Shown here one piece after another: positions 8,621-20,554 of a DNA stretch of 64,000 bases. Where the stretch lies: NCBI GenBank assembly GCA_003550325.1, contig QKWP01002022.1:23264-87263 (forward strand), read 5' to 3'. The translations under genes and the position numbers were made by a program. This DNA comes from Gigaspora rosea (Eukaryota > Glomeromycota > Glomeromycetes > Diversisporales > Gigasporaceae). Positions within the stretch are counted from its first letter, which is position 1. Each line of letters begins with the position of its first letter. The notes beneath the pieces were generated by a model, which was not told the DNA's origin, did no database searches, and worked only from the letters and a program-made list of their open reading frames with translations.

Positions 8621-9750
8621 CAGTCACACTCCCATATAATCACACTCTCGGGACTCAGAAATCTGGTGACTATGTAGAGATGTGACAATATAAATTTTTC
8701 TATAAAATCACTTTTATATAAAAAATAAATTATAGTGAATATATAGAATTATAAAATTCGTAAGATTTAATCAAACTTCAACATCGATTTTCTCGATAAG
8801 CAATAATTATAAAAGGCTCAAATTTTTATCACATATAATATCCATATTTATTTATAATATATTAAAATTTCAGCTGAATTGGATCAATAGTTCTTGAGAA
8901 ATCGCTTGTAAACGATAGTTAATTTTTTTAAAAAAATTGATTATCGTATACTAGCAATATCTCAAGAACTAACCATCCAATTTAGCTGAAATTTTAATAT
9001 ATTATAGAGTAATATCGATAATATATATGATATAAATTTTAGCCTTTTTGAATTAATGGTTATCGAGAAAATTGATGACAAAGTTTGATTAAGTCTTACG
9101 AATTTTTTAGAACATATAAAATTCGTAAGACTTAATCAAACTTTGGCATCAATTTTCTCGATAACCTATAATTAAAAAAGGCTCAAATTTTTACTATAGA
9201 CAATAGCTATATTCCTTTATAATATACTAAAATTTCAGCTAAATTGGATTGTTAGTTCTTATGATATTGCTTGTATACTATAATTAATTTTTTAAAAAAA
9301 ATAGACTATCGTTTACAATCGATTTCTCAAGAAATATCGATCCAATTAAGCTAAAATTTTAATATAGTATAAAGGAATATTAATTCTATCTATAGTAAAA
9401 ATTTGAGACCATTTTAATTATTGGTTATCGAGAAAATCGATGTTGAAATTTGATTAAATCTTACGAATTTTTTGTTATACTGTTAGTAAATTCACTATTA
9501 AAAATGTGATATTATAGACAATTGTTATTATTTAAAAAGTTTTAAAATTTAAAATTGTGATTTTATAGAAAATTGTGCTTTTATAGAAATAAATTATTTA
9601 TATTTGTTTGTAAAATTTGGTGATAGTGCTTATATAGTAATTGTGACGTTATAGAAAGAAATTTAATATAAATATAATCGGGACCAAACTTTTAAGTGAT
9701 TAAATAGGAAATGTGACTATGAGGGAGGTGACTATATGGGAGTGCAACTG
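8621..9750. mobile_element. Non-autonomous TIR element, Tc1/mariner-like ends
   Basis: The left end CAGTCACACTCCCATATAAT and the reversed right end CAGTTGCACTCCCATATAGT form a TIR, each flanked by TA (8619-8620 and 9751-9752). Ends starting CAGT with TA duplications are usual for Tc1/mariner-type elements. Motifs like GTGACTATA recur inside both ends. The 1.13-kb interior has no transposase; it is filled by two large palindromes (8748-9464). Confidence 0.7.
8748..9464. repeat. Two tandem long palindromes
   Basis: Each palindrome is about 350-360 bp (8748-9106 and 9118-9464) with outer arms AAAATTCGTAAGAYTTAATC and inner arms containing AATTTCAGCTGAATTGGAT. The second is a diverged copy of the first. 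Each can fold into a long imperfect hairpin. They sit inside the TIR element at 8621-9750. Confidence 0.8.
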
Positions 9751-9752
9751 TA

Positions 9753-10650
9753 TCTGGATTAAAAAAATTCTTGAGGTTCTAACTCTAGACCAAACAATGA
9801 TTCGCATTATTATCAACTTATTAAATGTGTTCATAAAACTGATTCGCTTAATTAGAAAAAAACCTGATTCGCAAATAAAATTTTTATGGTGGGACCTATA
9901 ATAAAGATTTCCTGGTCCTTTCTGAACACATGCGAATTTGTGCATGTGTTTCCTGAACTTAAGTGTTGTTCCCTATGTAATGTTTCGTTACACTACGTTT
10001 TTTTAAAAAAATTTAAATTAATAATAAAAATAAATAAATATCTATAAATAGAAAACAAATAAAACTAAATAATAAATTATGTGTAATATACCACAATTAG
10101 CATAATATAATGAATTGGAGTAATCTCCAAAATTAGTGTATCGAGTTTGTGTAATAGCCCGAATTTTGGCTTATTACGGATTTTTTATCTTTTTGTTTAA
10201 TTTTTTTTTGTTTTTTTTTTTTAAAAAAAACCAATTTTTATTAAAAATAATTTTTTCAACTAACAGATTATAATTTTAACAGATTTTAATCAATATATTA
10301 GACAAAAAATAGTAAGTTTAATAAAATTTTAAATAAAATATCATATAAAAATAAGATAATAACTTATAAATGTAAAAATTTAAAAACAGGTAAAACAGGT
10401 AAAAAAAATTATAATTAAAAAGAAAAATTTTAATAAATTTATAATATTTATTTCACAAATATTTTTGTTTTATTACAAATTACAATTACATATTATAGAT
10501 ATTAAATTTATTATTTTTTTTAATTTTTTTTTTATTAAGATAGAAAATAGCAGAAAAAAAAAAAAGAAATACTACCAATACCTTAGTATATATTAAATAA
10601 ATATCCAGAACCTCTAAATGAATTTAAAAATGATAGAAAAAAAAGACTAA
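9753..10650. other. AT-rich spacer before the Helitron
   Basis: Mostly poly-A/T-rich sequence (10000-10560). A 9.75-9.95 kb stretch has three GATTCGC motifs but no ORF that looks real. I could not locate a Helitron 5' end here. Confidence 0.4.
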
Positions 10651-10794
10651 ACAATATAAGTCAAGCTAAGAGCAGATTTTATAAAACCAAGCATCTGCTC
10701 AAGATCCTGCTCAAGAACCTGCTTCAAGAAAAGGCCTCAAATTACAGCAAATTTACCTATATCTTCTAGAACAAGAACCAAAAAAGCTAATAAA

Positions 10795-13058
10795 TTGAGA
10801 CAACAGCAGTATAGAGCATCCATGAGTGATAAAAAGAGAGTGGAAGTAAGCAAAAAAAATAGAGAAAGAAGAAAAAGAAACTATAAGAAAAAAAAACAAG
10901 AACAATATGAACAATTTTTTAAAATAGGACATTGTAGTTTAGATGAATATAAAGAGGAAGAAGATAATGATGAGAGGATGAAGAAAGAAGAGGAAGAGGA
11001 GAAGGAAGAGGATGTGATAAAAAAAAGACATATGTTGGGAAAAATGAACATTGTTTGTAAACATTGTAAAGCTTTAAAATGGAGGCAAGAAAAACCGGAC
11101 TATGCTATATAAATGGACAAACTGAATTAGCACCACTTCCACCACCACCAACAGCAATAAAAAACTTGCTTATAGAGAAAGATTCTAAATCTAATAAACC
11201 ATATATTGATCAAATAAGAGCATATAATCAAATATTTGCTTTTAAATCAATTGGTACAAGATTAGATAAAGATTTTGCAAATGCCACAGAAGGGGTTTAT
11301 ATATATAGAATTAATAGAACACTATATCATAACATTAGTTCTTTTATGCCAAAAGAAGGAGAACAGCCAAAATTCTCCCAAATTTATTTTTATGATTCTG
11401 ATAATTTAAAAAATCAACTCAACAGAAGACATAAAATAATGAACAAATAACTAAATTTCAGTCTGTTGAAAGAAATTCAAGAGGAATTAAATTCTTTAAA
11501 TCCTTTTGTAAAATTTTATCAAAATTTAAGAAATTATGAAATAGAAAATAAAAATAAGCAAATATTATATATAACAATACATAATACCCATAGCAAGGAT
11601 ATGAGACAATATAATGCACCAACAGCTTCAGAAATAGCTGCAATGTATTGTGATGAACCAACAACACAGCCTAGAGATATTATTATCAAAAGACAAGATA
11701 ATAAATTTCAAAGAATATCTGAACTAAATAGTGCATATGATCCTTTACAATATCCTTTGCTATTTCCAAATGGAGAAGATGGTTGGCATAAAGGAATATT
11801 AAGAAAAAATATTGAGGCAAAAAAAATTGTTGAACTAGAAAATGTAATAGATAATGAAGAAGATGAATATGATGATGGTCATCATCATAATAAAGATAAT
11901 GATGATGATAATGATGATGATGATAATGATGATAATTATAGACAAACTGTTGGACAAGTTGCTGCCCAACCTAGTGTTGTTAGTCGAAATAATTTAGTCA
12001 TTTAGGCATTTAGGCAAATTGAATTTAGGCAATTTTGACTTTGTTATTTTTTTAAAAATTACTATTAAAAAATTAAATTGTCTAAATGTCTAAATGACTA
12101 AATTAATTTAGACAAATTTTGACATTAGCAAAAATAATTTTGACTAACAACATTAGCCCAACCACTTGCAGACTTGATAAGCTTAGCAAGTACAAGTGAA
12201 ACAGCAAGTACTACTAAAGAGCCATCAAGTACAACTATAGAACTATCTGAAGAAGGTTGGCAAAAAAAGCTTATACAACAAGCTATTCTACAAGATATTC
12301 AACAAAATGTTCAGCAAGAAGTCCAACAACAAAAAATCTACCAAGTAGAAGGAGTCCAACAAGTAGAAGATATTCAACAAGAAGAAGTTCCAATAATTCT
12401 TGAAGAATATGAACAGTATGAACAATATAAACCCCAAGCAGGAGCATCTCTTGATGATTATACTATCTTACAAAGATATGCTGAAAGTAATACAGGTTTA
12501 TCTCAAATATTTGAAGATTCAACTCTTAGATCTGGTGAAAGTTTCATGAGTTTTAGTAAAACAAGCAAAAAAAGTGATGAAGGATCTAAAAGAAAAAGAA
12601 AAGTTGATCCAAAAGGAAAAGGAAAAGAAGTTGAATCTGAAAATAATTCTAATCAGGATAATAAGAATACTGAAGAGCCTCAAACAAAGAAGAGAAAAGT
12701 TGATAAAGGAAAACAAAAAGAAGTTGTTGAATTTGATAATAATAATAATGACAATGATAATAATGATAATAATGATGATAATGATGATAATGATGATGAT
12801 ACTGATAATAGTGATAATGATAAAACTTTATCACAAGTTCAACAAAAAAAAGAAAAAAGGTTAACAGTCTTTATTAGAGAGTTTGCAGCTTATAGGTTTA
12901 TGATTAGAAATTCAAATAAAGATGATAGTATTATACATCTTTCAGGCAGATTATTTCACCAATATATAGTAGATCAATTTGTAAAATATGAAACAAGTAA
13001 TATAAGTTGGCAGAGAAGATATCAAAGAATATTAAGATTAAACCATATAATAGTTTAG
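10795..13058 (+). pseudogene. Helitron N-terminal region (zinc motif and helicase-like N domain)
   Basis: An Arg/Lys/Glu-rich leader is followed by CKHCKALKW (near 11060), the start of the Helitron Cys-rich region, then after a frameshift by INGQTELAPLPPPP and VYIYRINRTLYH...GEQPKFSQIYFYD (11079-11450). After another break come NAPTASEIAAM and ISELNSAYDPLQYPLLFPNGEDGWH (11466-11800), a hallmark of the Helitron helicase-like N-terminal domain. A low-complexity Asp/Asn insertion (about 11860-11935) and a long Gln/Glu/Lys/Asp-rich segment (12174-12840), unusual for the family, separate this from REFAAYRFMIRN...LSGRLFHQYIVDQFVKYE (12870-13000). The MITE at 11972-12155 interrupts the frame; removing it with one duplication copy rejoins QVAAQP to LADLIS in frame. 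Confidence 0.8.
11972..12155. mobile_element. 184-bp hAT-type MITE inside the Helitron gene
   Basis: Ends TAGTGTTGTTAGTCGAAATA and, reversed, TAATGTTGTTAGTCAAAATT. It is flanked by a perfect 8-bp duplication GCCCAACC (11964-11971 and 12156-12163). An 8-bp duplication and TA-starting TIRs fit hAT. The interior repeats TAAATGnCTAAATG-like motifs. It adds stop codons to the Helitron frame. Confidence 0.9.
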
Positions 13059-14700
13059 AAGATATGATATCAAATGAAGATGCTGAAAAAGTCAACTATA
13101 ATAAAATTGGCAAAAAAATAATTTTGTCATCAAGTTTTACAGGATCTACAAGATATTACCAACAATTGTACCAAGATTCAATGGCAATTGTTAGAGAATT
13201 TGGAAAAACCTAATCTGTTTATAACAGTTACATGTAATTCAAAATGGCCTGAAATTACTGAAGAACTTTTAAAAAATCAAAACCCTGCTGATAGACCAGA
13301 TTTGATAGCAAGAGTTTTCAGATTAAAATTAAATGCAATACTTAAAGATTTAATTACAAAATCTGTTTTAGGAAAAGTTATTGCATATGTATACGTAATT
13401 GAATTTCAAAAAAAAGGATTGCTACATGCATATATATTACTTATATTGGCACCTAAAGGTAAACCACAAACTCCTGAGATTTTGATCCAATTGTATAGTA
13501 TCTGCTGAAATAGCTGATCAAAATACTCAACCAAAATTATTTGAAATAGTTACAGTAGCAGAAACATGGTTCATGGACCCTGTGAAAAAGATATTAACCC
13601 ATCATCTTCATGTATGGTTGATGGAAAATGTAGTAAATATTATCCAAGAGAATTTACTACTGAAACTTCTACAATTAAATCTGGATACCCTATATACAGA
13701 AGAAGACAAAATTCAAGAACAATTAAAAAACATAAGGTATCTATTGATATTGATAATAGAAGTCAAAAATATAACTGTCACCTTAATGTAGAGATATGTT
13801 CAAGTATTAAATCTATTAAATATCTTTACAAATATGTTTATAAGGGACAGGATAGGGTTTTAATATCTTTAAAAAATCCAAAAGATGAAATTGAAAAGTA
13901 TATTAATGCAAGATATGTTTCTGCATCTGAAGGAATTTGGAGACTATTTGATTTTGGTTTACAGGATAGATCACATACTGTTGTAAGACTTTCAGTACAT
14001 TTAAAAGGTCAACAACAGGTTCCTTTTGATCCATCTGAACAATCTCAATCAGTTAAACAAGCTGCTGAAGCAGGAAAACATACAAAGTTAACAAGATATT
14101 TTGAACTTTGTAAAAATAATCCTGATCATGAATTAATTCAAACTTTGAGATATATTGATATTCCAAAGCACTTTGTTTGGAAAAACAAAAAGTGGCAAAA
14201 AAGAAAACAAGGTGGTGAAAAAGTAATTTCTCGAATGTATTTTACTAATCCAAAAGATACTGAGAGATTTTACTTGAGAGTATTATTAAATGTAAGATGT
14301 GGTGTAAAATCATTTAAGGATTTAAGAACTATAAATGGTGTAACTTATAGTTCTTATAAATCTGCAGCATTTTTAATTGATGATGATGGTGAATGTGATG
14401 CTTGCCTTGCAAAAGGAAAAGGGTACAAAATGCCCTCACAACTAAAATATTTATTTGCCTTTTTATTAGTTTACTGTCAACCTGTGAATGTAAAAGAACT
14501 TTGGAAAAAATATCTTGATGATCTAATTGAAGATTTTATCTTTGAAAAAGATACAAGAGATTTAGCTATAGCTAAAGCATTGGTGTTTATTGAAAACTAT
14601 TTAATTCAAAATGGAATGGCTTTTTCAGATTTTTCAGAACTTCCACCTATTAATTATGAATTATTAGAACAAGATCAACAACAAAATATATTAATTGCTG
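13007..14700 (+). pseudogene. Helitron Rep (HUH endonuclease) domain
   Basis: Segments in order: SSSFTGSTRYYQQLYQDSMAIV (13120-13190), LFITVTCNSKWPEITEELL (13212-13270), then EFQKKGLLHAYILLIL at about 13400-13445, where the family has the metal-binding HUH motif (HAH). The second His is Tyr here (TAT at 13431-13433, one C-to-T change from CAT), so nicking should be lost. After breaks near 13206 and 13505 come HGPCEKDINPSSSCM (13570) and IKYLYKYVYKGQDR (about 13810-13850), the two-Tyr Rep motif with Tyr-x2-Lys spacing. The rest to about 14700 is the linker before the helicase. The 577-aa ORF 13566-15299 holds the later part uninterrupted. Confidence 0.8.
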
Positions 14701-16170
14701 AAGAACAAAATTATGATCAAGCTGAACTTGATAGAACTTTAGAACATGAAAGTACTTTAAATCTTGATCAGAAAAAAATATTTGATAAAATTAAAAAAGC
14801 AATTAAAGATGATCTTGAACAAACTTTAATTTTTGTTGATGGACCTGGTGGAACTGGAAAAACATTTTTATATAATTTGATCTTGGCCTATATAAGATCA
14901 ATAGAAAATGGAATTGCAATTGCTGTAGCCTCATCAGGAATTGCTGCTTTATTATTGAGTGGTGGAAGAACTGCTCATTCAAGATTTAAAATTCCATTGA
15001 AATTAGATCAAAATTCTACTTTGAACATTGAAAAGCAATTTGAATTAGCTCAATTAATTCAAAATGCTAAAGCTATTCTATGGGATGAAGCACCAATGAT
15101 GAGCAGATTTGCATTTGAAGCGGTTGATAGAACTTTTAAAGATTTAATGACCAGTGATTTACCTTTTGGAGGAAAAACTATGATTCTTGGTGGTGACTTT
15201 AGACAAATTTTACCTGTAGTAGTTCGAGGTATACATTCACAAATTATTGATGCATGTTTAAAATCTTTAGATCTTTGGAAAGATTTTACTACTATATGAT
15301 TAACTATTAACATGCGAGTTCAACAACAAAATGATATTGAACAAAAAAACTTTGTTGACTTTTTATTACAAATTGGAGAAGAAAAAATAAAAATGCATTC
15401 TGATATTGGTGAAGATTATATAAGATTACCTGATGATATAGTCTTGGATAGTGAAGATATAGAAGATTTAATATCAGAGACATTTGCTGATATTAATACA
15501 AATTATAAAAATCCAGACTATATTAAAAATAGGGCAATTCTTACAACAAGAAATACAGATGTTGAAGACATTAATAAACTGATACTTCAAAAAATTCCTG
15601 ACTCTGAGAAATTTGAATATTTATCTGCTGATTCTGTTGAGAATAAAGATCAAGGAGATCAAAGTCTTTATCCTGTTGAATTCTTAAATACTTTAACACC
15701 AAGTGGAATGCCACCTTATCGTTTGGTCCTAAAAAAAGATGTACCTGTTATTCTTTTATGTAATCTTGATCCAACTGAAGGATTATGTAATAGTACAAGA
15801 CTAATTATTAAAAATTGTTATAAATTTATTTTGAACACTGAGATCTTAACAGGAGTTAACAAAGGAAAGAAAATTTTTATATCTCGATTAAGATTGTTAC
15901 CATCTGATTCTGACCTTCCATTCCAATTTGTAAGGCACCAATTTCCAATTAGATTATCTTTTGCAATGACAATTAACAAAGCTCAAGATCAACCAATTCC
16001 TAATATGGGATTATATTTGCCCAAGCCTGTTTTTGCTCATGGGCAATTATATGTAGCTTTGTCAAGAGTCAATCAAAAGATAAAATTAAAGTCTTGGTTA
16101 AGAATGGGCATGTAGAAGGAAAAGAGGGTGTATATACAAAAAATGTTGTATATAAAGAAGTTTTTGTTTA
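14700..16170 (+). pseudogene. Helitron Pif1-type helicase domain
   Basis: Walker A GPGGTGKT (near 14843), AVASSGIAALLL, TAHSRFKIPL, Walker B WDEAPM (near 15080) and GGDFRQILPVV (near 15193) are intact superfamily-1 helicase motifs. A TGA at 15297-15299 interrupts before LTINMRVQQ; the family usually has a basic or polar residue there, so CGA to TGA is plausible. The next ORF (15312-16115) has PPYRLVLKKDVPVILLCNLD and FAMTINKAQDQ, where the usual Gly of AQGQ is Asp, then HGQLYVALSRV. A frameshift near 16080 moves the C-terminus into another frame (GVYTKNVVYKEVFV, ending about 16170). It would unwind DNA 5' to 3' during rolling-circle transposition. Confidence 0.85.
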
Positions 16171-16589
16171 AATAATAGATTAGTATATATTTTATAAATT
16201 ATAATTTTGTATATATTTTGCATTTATTTTGTATATATTTTTTTATATTTTAAAATTCGTATATATTTTGCATATATTGCATATGTTTAGAAATTTGTAT
16301 ATATTGTAAATTTGTATATAGTTAAAAGTATTTTTATTTAATTAGTTTAATTTGTATATAATTTTTAAAAGTATTTTTATTCAATTAATTTAATTTGTAT
16401 ATTAATTTTAAAAGTATTATTATTATTAATTTGATTTGTATATAGTTTAAAAGTACTATTATTATTATTAATTTAATTTGTATGTTATTATATTATTTAA
16501 TTAATTTATATATAGCTGTAAATAGTTTTAAAAGTATTATTATTTTAATTAATTTATATTAATAATTAATAAAATAAAATATATATATA
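16171..16589. other. AT-rich spacer with TTGTATAT-type repeats
   Basis: Many copies of TTTGTATATA and AAAAGTATTnTTAT motifs spaced by about 50-60 bp (16250-16560). No ORF. A diffuse tandem array is likely. Confidence 0.5.
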
Positions 16590-17035
16590 CCTTTAATCTA
16601 ATAATCATAAGACCTAAATTAATCATAAAGCCTATAGATTAGAGTTAGGGTCAGTTTAATTATATTGAGTTTTGGGAGGTTTTTAATATGTATAACTTTA
16701 ATCTAATAATAATAAGCCTAAAATAGTTATAAGGCCTAAAGGTTAGGATTAGGGTCAGTTCATTATGTTGAGTTTTGGAAGAAGTTTTATTATATATAAC
16801 TTTAAACTAATAATGATGAGATCTAAAAATAACTGTGAGCCCTTTAGATTAGGGTTAGGGTCAATTTTTATTATATTAAGCTTTGGGATAGGGTTTTAAG
16901 ATATATTACTTTAAACTAATAATTAAGAGGCCTAAAAATAACTGAGTTTTAAAAATTAGAACTAGGGTTAAATTTCATTATGTTGAGCTTTGGGGTGAGT
17001 TTTAATATATCTACCTTTAATATAATAGCTTTAAA
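16590..17035. repeat. Tandem repeat, about 105 bp, 4 copies
   Basis: Units begin with ACTTTAATCTAATAAT-like sequence at about 16590, 16694, 16797 and 16907, with a partial unit at about 17010. Each has a TTAGGGTTAGGGTCA-like centre and a TTGAGTTTTGGGA end. The telomere-like TTAGGG is part of the unit, not a telomere. Confidence 0.75.
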
Positions 17036-17056
17036 ATTTAAAATAAAAAACAATTA

Positions 17057-17435
17057 ATTGATAATCCGTTTCCAAATGGGGCAATCATATATAGCCATAT
17101 ATAATAAATTGTGATGCACATGACTATTAATTTTACTATTGTCCAAAATGCCATTTCACGTAAACAATAGTCTGTTACATTAGTTGTCAATTCATTTTTT
17201 AGCAATATCAAGGCATTTATTAAACAAATTTGAATGATATTATTACATTAAAATCAGAAAATGATGCTCTACAAGTTTACTTAGAAATTGCAAATATATT
17301 TACTTAGTAGAAAAATGACTTCACTTTGTCGTGAAGTGGCATTTGTAGCTTAGCAATTTTATATAGTAAATCATATAGATTTGCGCGTGGCAATTTACTA
17401 TATACGGCTTCACCATTATGAAACGGATTATCAAT
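17057..17435. mobile_element. 379-bp TIR element
   Basis: Ends ATTGATAATCCGTTTC on both sides, inverted. A second inner pair, around GCCATTTCACG (17150) and CGTGAAGTGGC (17330), extends the inverted symmetry. Flanks give TA or TTA as possible duplication. No ORF. Confidence 0.65.
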
Positions 17436-18864
17436 TAAAAACTATAATAAAGAATAATTAAAACTATTAGCCCGTGGCAACGACTGGGCTCTAGCACTAA
17501 TACGCATGTTATAAAATGCGCTTTTTCCTATCACTAATAAAGATGACCAATTAGAGCAAAATACATGTTTACAACTTCTAAATTTCTAAGTTTTAGTTTT
17601 AACAATCCAAAAAAGCTATCTGGGCCAAATTTTGTATGACCAAAAGCTATAATGCTATATGTGATTTTGTTATATAAACCAGTTATTATTTGACAATATA
17701 GGTATTTGATTATTGTATTATTTTTGTTCTGATCCACACAATTGTCTGCATGAATAACTACATGCTTTTCACTAATCTATGGTTAGCAAATAATGGTGAA
17801 CAAGAGATACTACTATGTTTGGACCTTTTCCAATGCTTTGGTGTTCTGGAATAAGATAATTGATCTAAAAATAAATTATTACAAATTCTAAATATGGGGT
17901 TTTTAATCAATTTTTTACAAGAGCTTAGCATTAAATCAAAATTAAAAGATTTAGGTGCTCTCAAGTATCTTCTTTAATGCAATTAGCTAGTAAATTAGAT
18001 TATGTACAAGCACTTTAATTAATTAAGGTAATTTTTATGATAATTTTACTAAGGTTCATAGTGGGAATGCAAATCTAACTCTGATAAAAAAAGATGGCTT
18101 CAACTATCTTTTTTTCATTTTGATGAGCTCACTTGACTGCACAAATTATTTTTATTAATTTAAATGCTTGAGAGTACCTTTTATATACTTTATTTAGATT
18201 TACAATAAAAATAACACTTTAGTAAAATACAAAAAAACTTGAATATGCAAATAAAAAAAAACTAATAAAAAAATAAATTCTAATTATCAAATTTATATTT
18301 ATAAAAAATCTATAGATCTAATTATAGATTTTAAAATTAGTAAAGAAATACTATTTATTATATAATTTCTTTTTATTAAAAGGTTATACACTCTTTTTTT
18401 ATTCATAGTTAAATTAGCAACTAATCAATTTTTATATATAATATATAAATATAATGAACTGTAATTTTCCTTTTTTTCTTTTGAAATTACATAATAAAAG
18501 TATTTTTCTAAAATAAATTAAACTAAAGCTAGGTTTTGTATGTAGCAATTTATAATAATATAATTTTTATAAACAAATTAATTTAACAAAAATTAATATA
18601 ATTTTATTTAAAAATATAGTAGTAATTATTATTATTTCTAGATAGTTTTAGAATTAAATTGCTATTATAGAGATTTTTTATCTATAATATAATATAAATT
18701 AAATATAAAGTTTTAATTTTAGGTTTTATAAAAGTATAAATATTTTGAATATTTTTATTTAAAGTATCTAATTCTGTTGTATATTTTTGCAATAAGTATT
18801 CTAATAATGATTATTACTAGTTATAGTTAGATTTATTTTTATTTAAATTATTTATATTACTATA
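17436..18864. other. Spacer with degraded coding-like stretches
   Basis: Minus-strand open stretches of 67 and 68 codons (17534-17737, 17758-17964) have ordinary-looking composition but no motif I recognise; they may be remnants of one gene. From 18200 on the sequence is very AT-rich with nothing visible. Confidence 0.35.
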
Positions 18865-19206
18865 TAAGGTGCATTAGTCCAGTTCGGTCTGGTCCCTAAG
18901 AGGACATTAACAGTCTGGTCTGGTCTAGTCCTTCAGTTCCATAACAGTCCTTAAATGATTATATCAATCTTAATGCATAAGATTTTATTGGCCCAAAATG
19001 ATTAATTATTTACTGTCAGATGTAAACAAACATCATATAATCTATATCACACCTGATCAAAAAATTTGATTGAGTGATACAAATATCACAGTTATGTTTA
19101 CAAGGACCAGTCCAAGGAATAGTTCTTTAATGGTCCCACAAACCTTATCAGTTCCGGTCTGGAACTAGTTCTAAACCGGTCTTTTTTTAGAACCAATACA
19201 TCCCTA
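18865..19206. mobile_element. 342-bp hAT-type MITE
   Basis: Ends TAAGGTGCATTAGTCC and, reversed, TAGGGATGTATTGGTTC, flanked by a perfect 8-bp duplication TTACTATA (18857-18864 and 19207-19214). Motifs GGTCTGG and GGACCAGTCC recur near both ends. No ORF. Confidence 0.75.
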
Positions 19207-19332
19207 TTACTATAAACTATATCTAAATATATTACTCAAATATTTTATAATAATTTTAATATATAGTATACTAATATACCTCTATTTAAATTAAATATAA
19301 TTTTTATTTAAATCACATATATAATTATATAT

Positions 19333-19649
19333 GAATTTTACTAAATCTCACCGGTGGTGATCGTCACTGCTCTATAATAACTTTTTAAAAAACTAAGCTT
19401 AGGGTTTAGGGTTAGGGTTAGGATTAGGGTTAGAAAAGCATATTATATATAAAATTTTGCACTAAAAATTTTTGCTTAGTGTCCGAAGATAAGTTATCAT
19501 AGTAAAATATTTTGTTGTTTAAGATTTTTTAGATTTTTTCTTAGTTTCGTTATTTATTTGTTTTTGGTTTGGTTACACAAGATCCTACAATCTAATTGGT
19601 TGAACATATGAGCGGTAATGATCACTGCCAGTGAGATTTAGCAAAACTC
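19333..19649. mobile_element. 317-bp TIR element with 9-bp duplication (MULE-type MITE)
   Basis: Left end GAATTTTACTAAATCTCAC and reversed right end GAGTTTTGCTAAATCTCAC form TIRs that continue with GGTGATCRTYAC for about 37 bp. Flanks are ATTATATAT on both sides (19324-19332, 19650-19658); because the repeat is AT-rich it is weaker evidence. The inside has a telomere-like run (TTAGGGTTTAGGGTTAGGG, about 19399). Confidence 0.65.
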
Positions 19650-20161
19650 ATTATATATAATATAAATATAGGATGCACTATGTGCAAAGTCATATATAAA
19701 CAATAAGAACATCCACTAACAACAAAACTTGTTGTATTAGATTAGAGTTAGGGTAAGATCTATATTAAAATTTAGATTTAAACAATATATAGTAAAATCA
19801 CTCAATGAAAACTTTTTATTAATGTGCAAAAGATGTTTAATATACAATTTTTTGTGAATAAGCAATTTTTGTTAAATTAATATTTGTTTTGAATTTTTCT
19901 AATCATGTAATATTTTATTTGATTTTGTGATTTATTAAATCTGATTAGCTAATCATAATCTATGTATTGCACCCTATATCAAATTTAAATACCTATAAAT
20001 ATAATAAGTAAATTTTTTATAATTAATATTATTAAACTAAATTAATATAATTCTATTTAAATTATAATACTGTATATAGTAAATAAAGCAATTAAATTTT
20101 TTATATAAATTAATTAAATTGATGATTCATTAGTTAACAAATGCATGATCATAGTATAATG

Positions 20162-20450
20162 AGGACCCTGGACGTATAGTACAAAGATCATATATTATGT
20201 GTTTCAGCAAAAACCTCTAAAATTTAAAAAGCAAAAAAAATGTTTATGGCAATTATCTTGGCATATAGTGGTCCAATTTGGATGTGTTTTTTTTTAAAAT
20301 AAAGCTCTTAGTGAAGTGCATTTAACAAAAAAAAGTTCATTAAATTTTGATCACTGGATCAAAAGTTATTTAAATAAATATAGTATTGCCATTTTTAACA
20401 AATTAGTTTAAAATTAGAGCTGCAAACATTTAGAAGGTCCAAGGTAGTAC
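20162..20450. mobile_element. Degraded member of the GGACCC MITE family
   Basis: It starts AGGACCCTGGACGTATAGTA and shares the interior (TTTCAGCAAAAACCTCTAAA, then TTTTAAAATAAAGCTCT) with 22994-23286 and 40664-44365. Its right end is diverged (AGAAGGTCC near 20432), so boundaries there are uncertain. Confidence 0.55.
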
Positions 20451-20554
20451 ATCACTCTTCACATCATATAAAATTTATATATAATCATATTAAACGTCAC
20501 ATCATATATGTCACGTCAAACGTTATAGTAAATGTTCATTGATATTTTAATCTA

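Larger units (their letters stand above)
10660..16170 (+). mobile_element. Helitron (RepHel) remnant
   Basis: A collinear series of plus-strand ORFs covers the N-terminal Helitron zinc region, helicase-like N domain, Rep (HUH) domain and Pif1-type helicase. It would have encoded one RepHel protein for rolling-circle transposition. It is broken by several frameshifts, stops and a MITE insertion (11972-12155). The usual Helitron ends (5' TC, 3' hairpin plus CTRR) could not be recognised in the AT-rich flanks, so the limits given are those of coding homology. Confidence 0.85.

Noticed and set aside
12649..12864. His/Tyr-rich and Ile/Met-rich ORFs near 12.6-12.9 kb
   Set aside because: They are other-frame readings of the GAT/AAT triplet repeat inside the Helitron acidic segment.
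19399..19435. Chromosome telomere
   Set aside because: Only a short mixed TTAGGG/TTTAGGG run inside a small TIR element, with ordinary repeat DNA on both sides.
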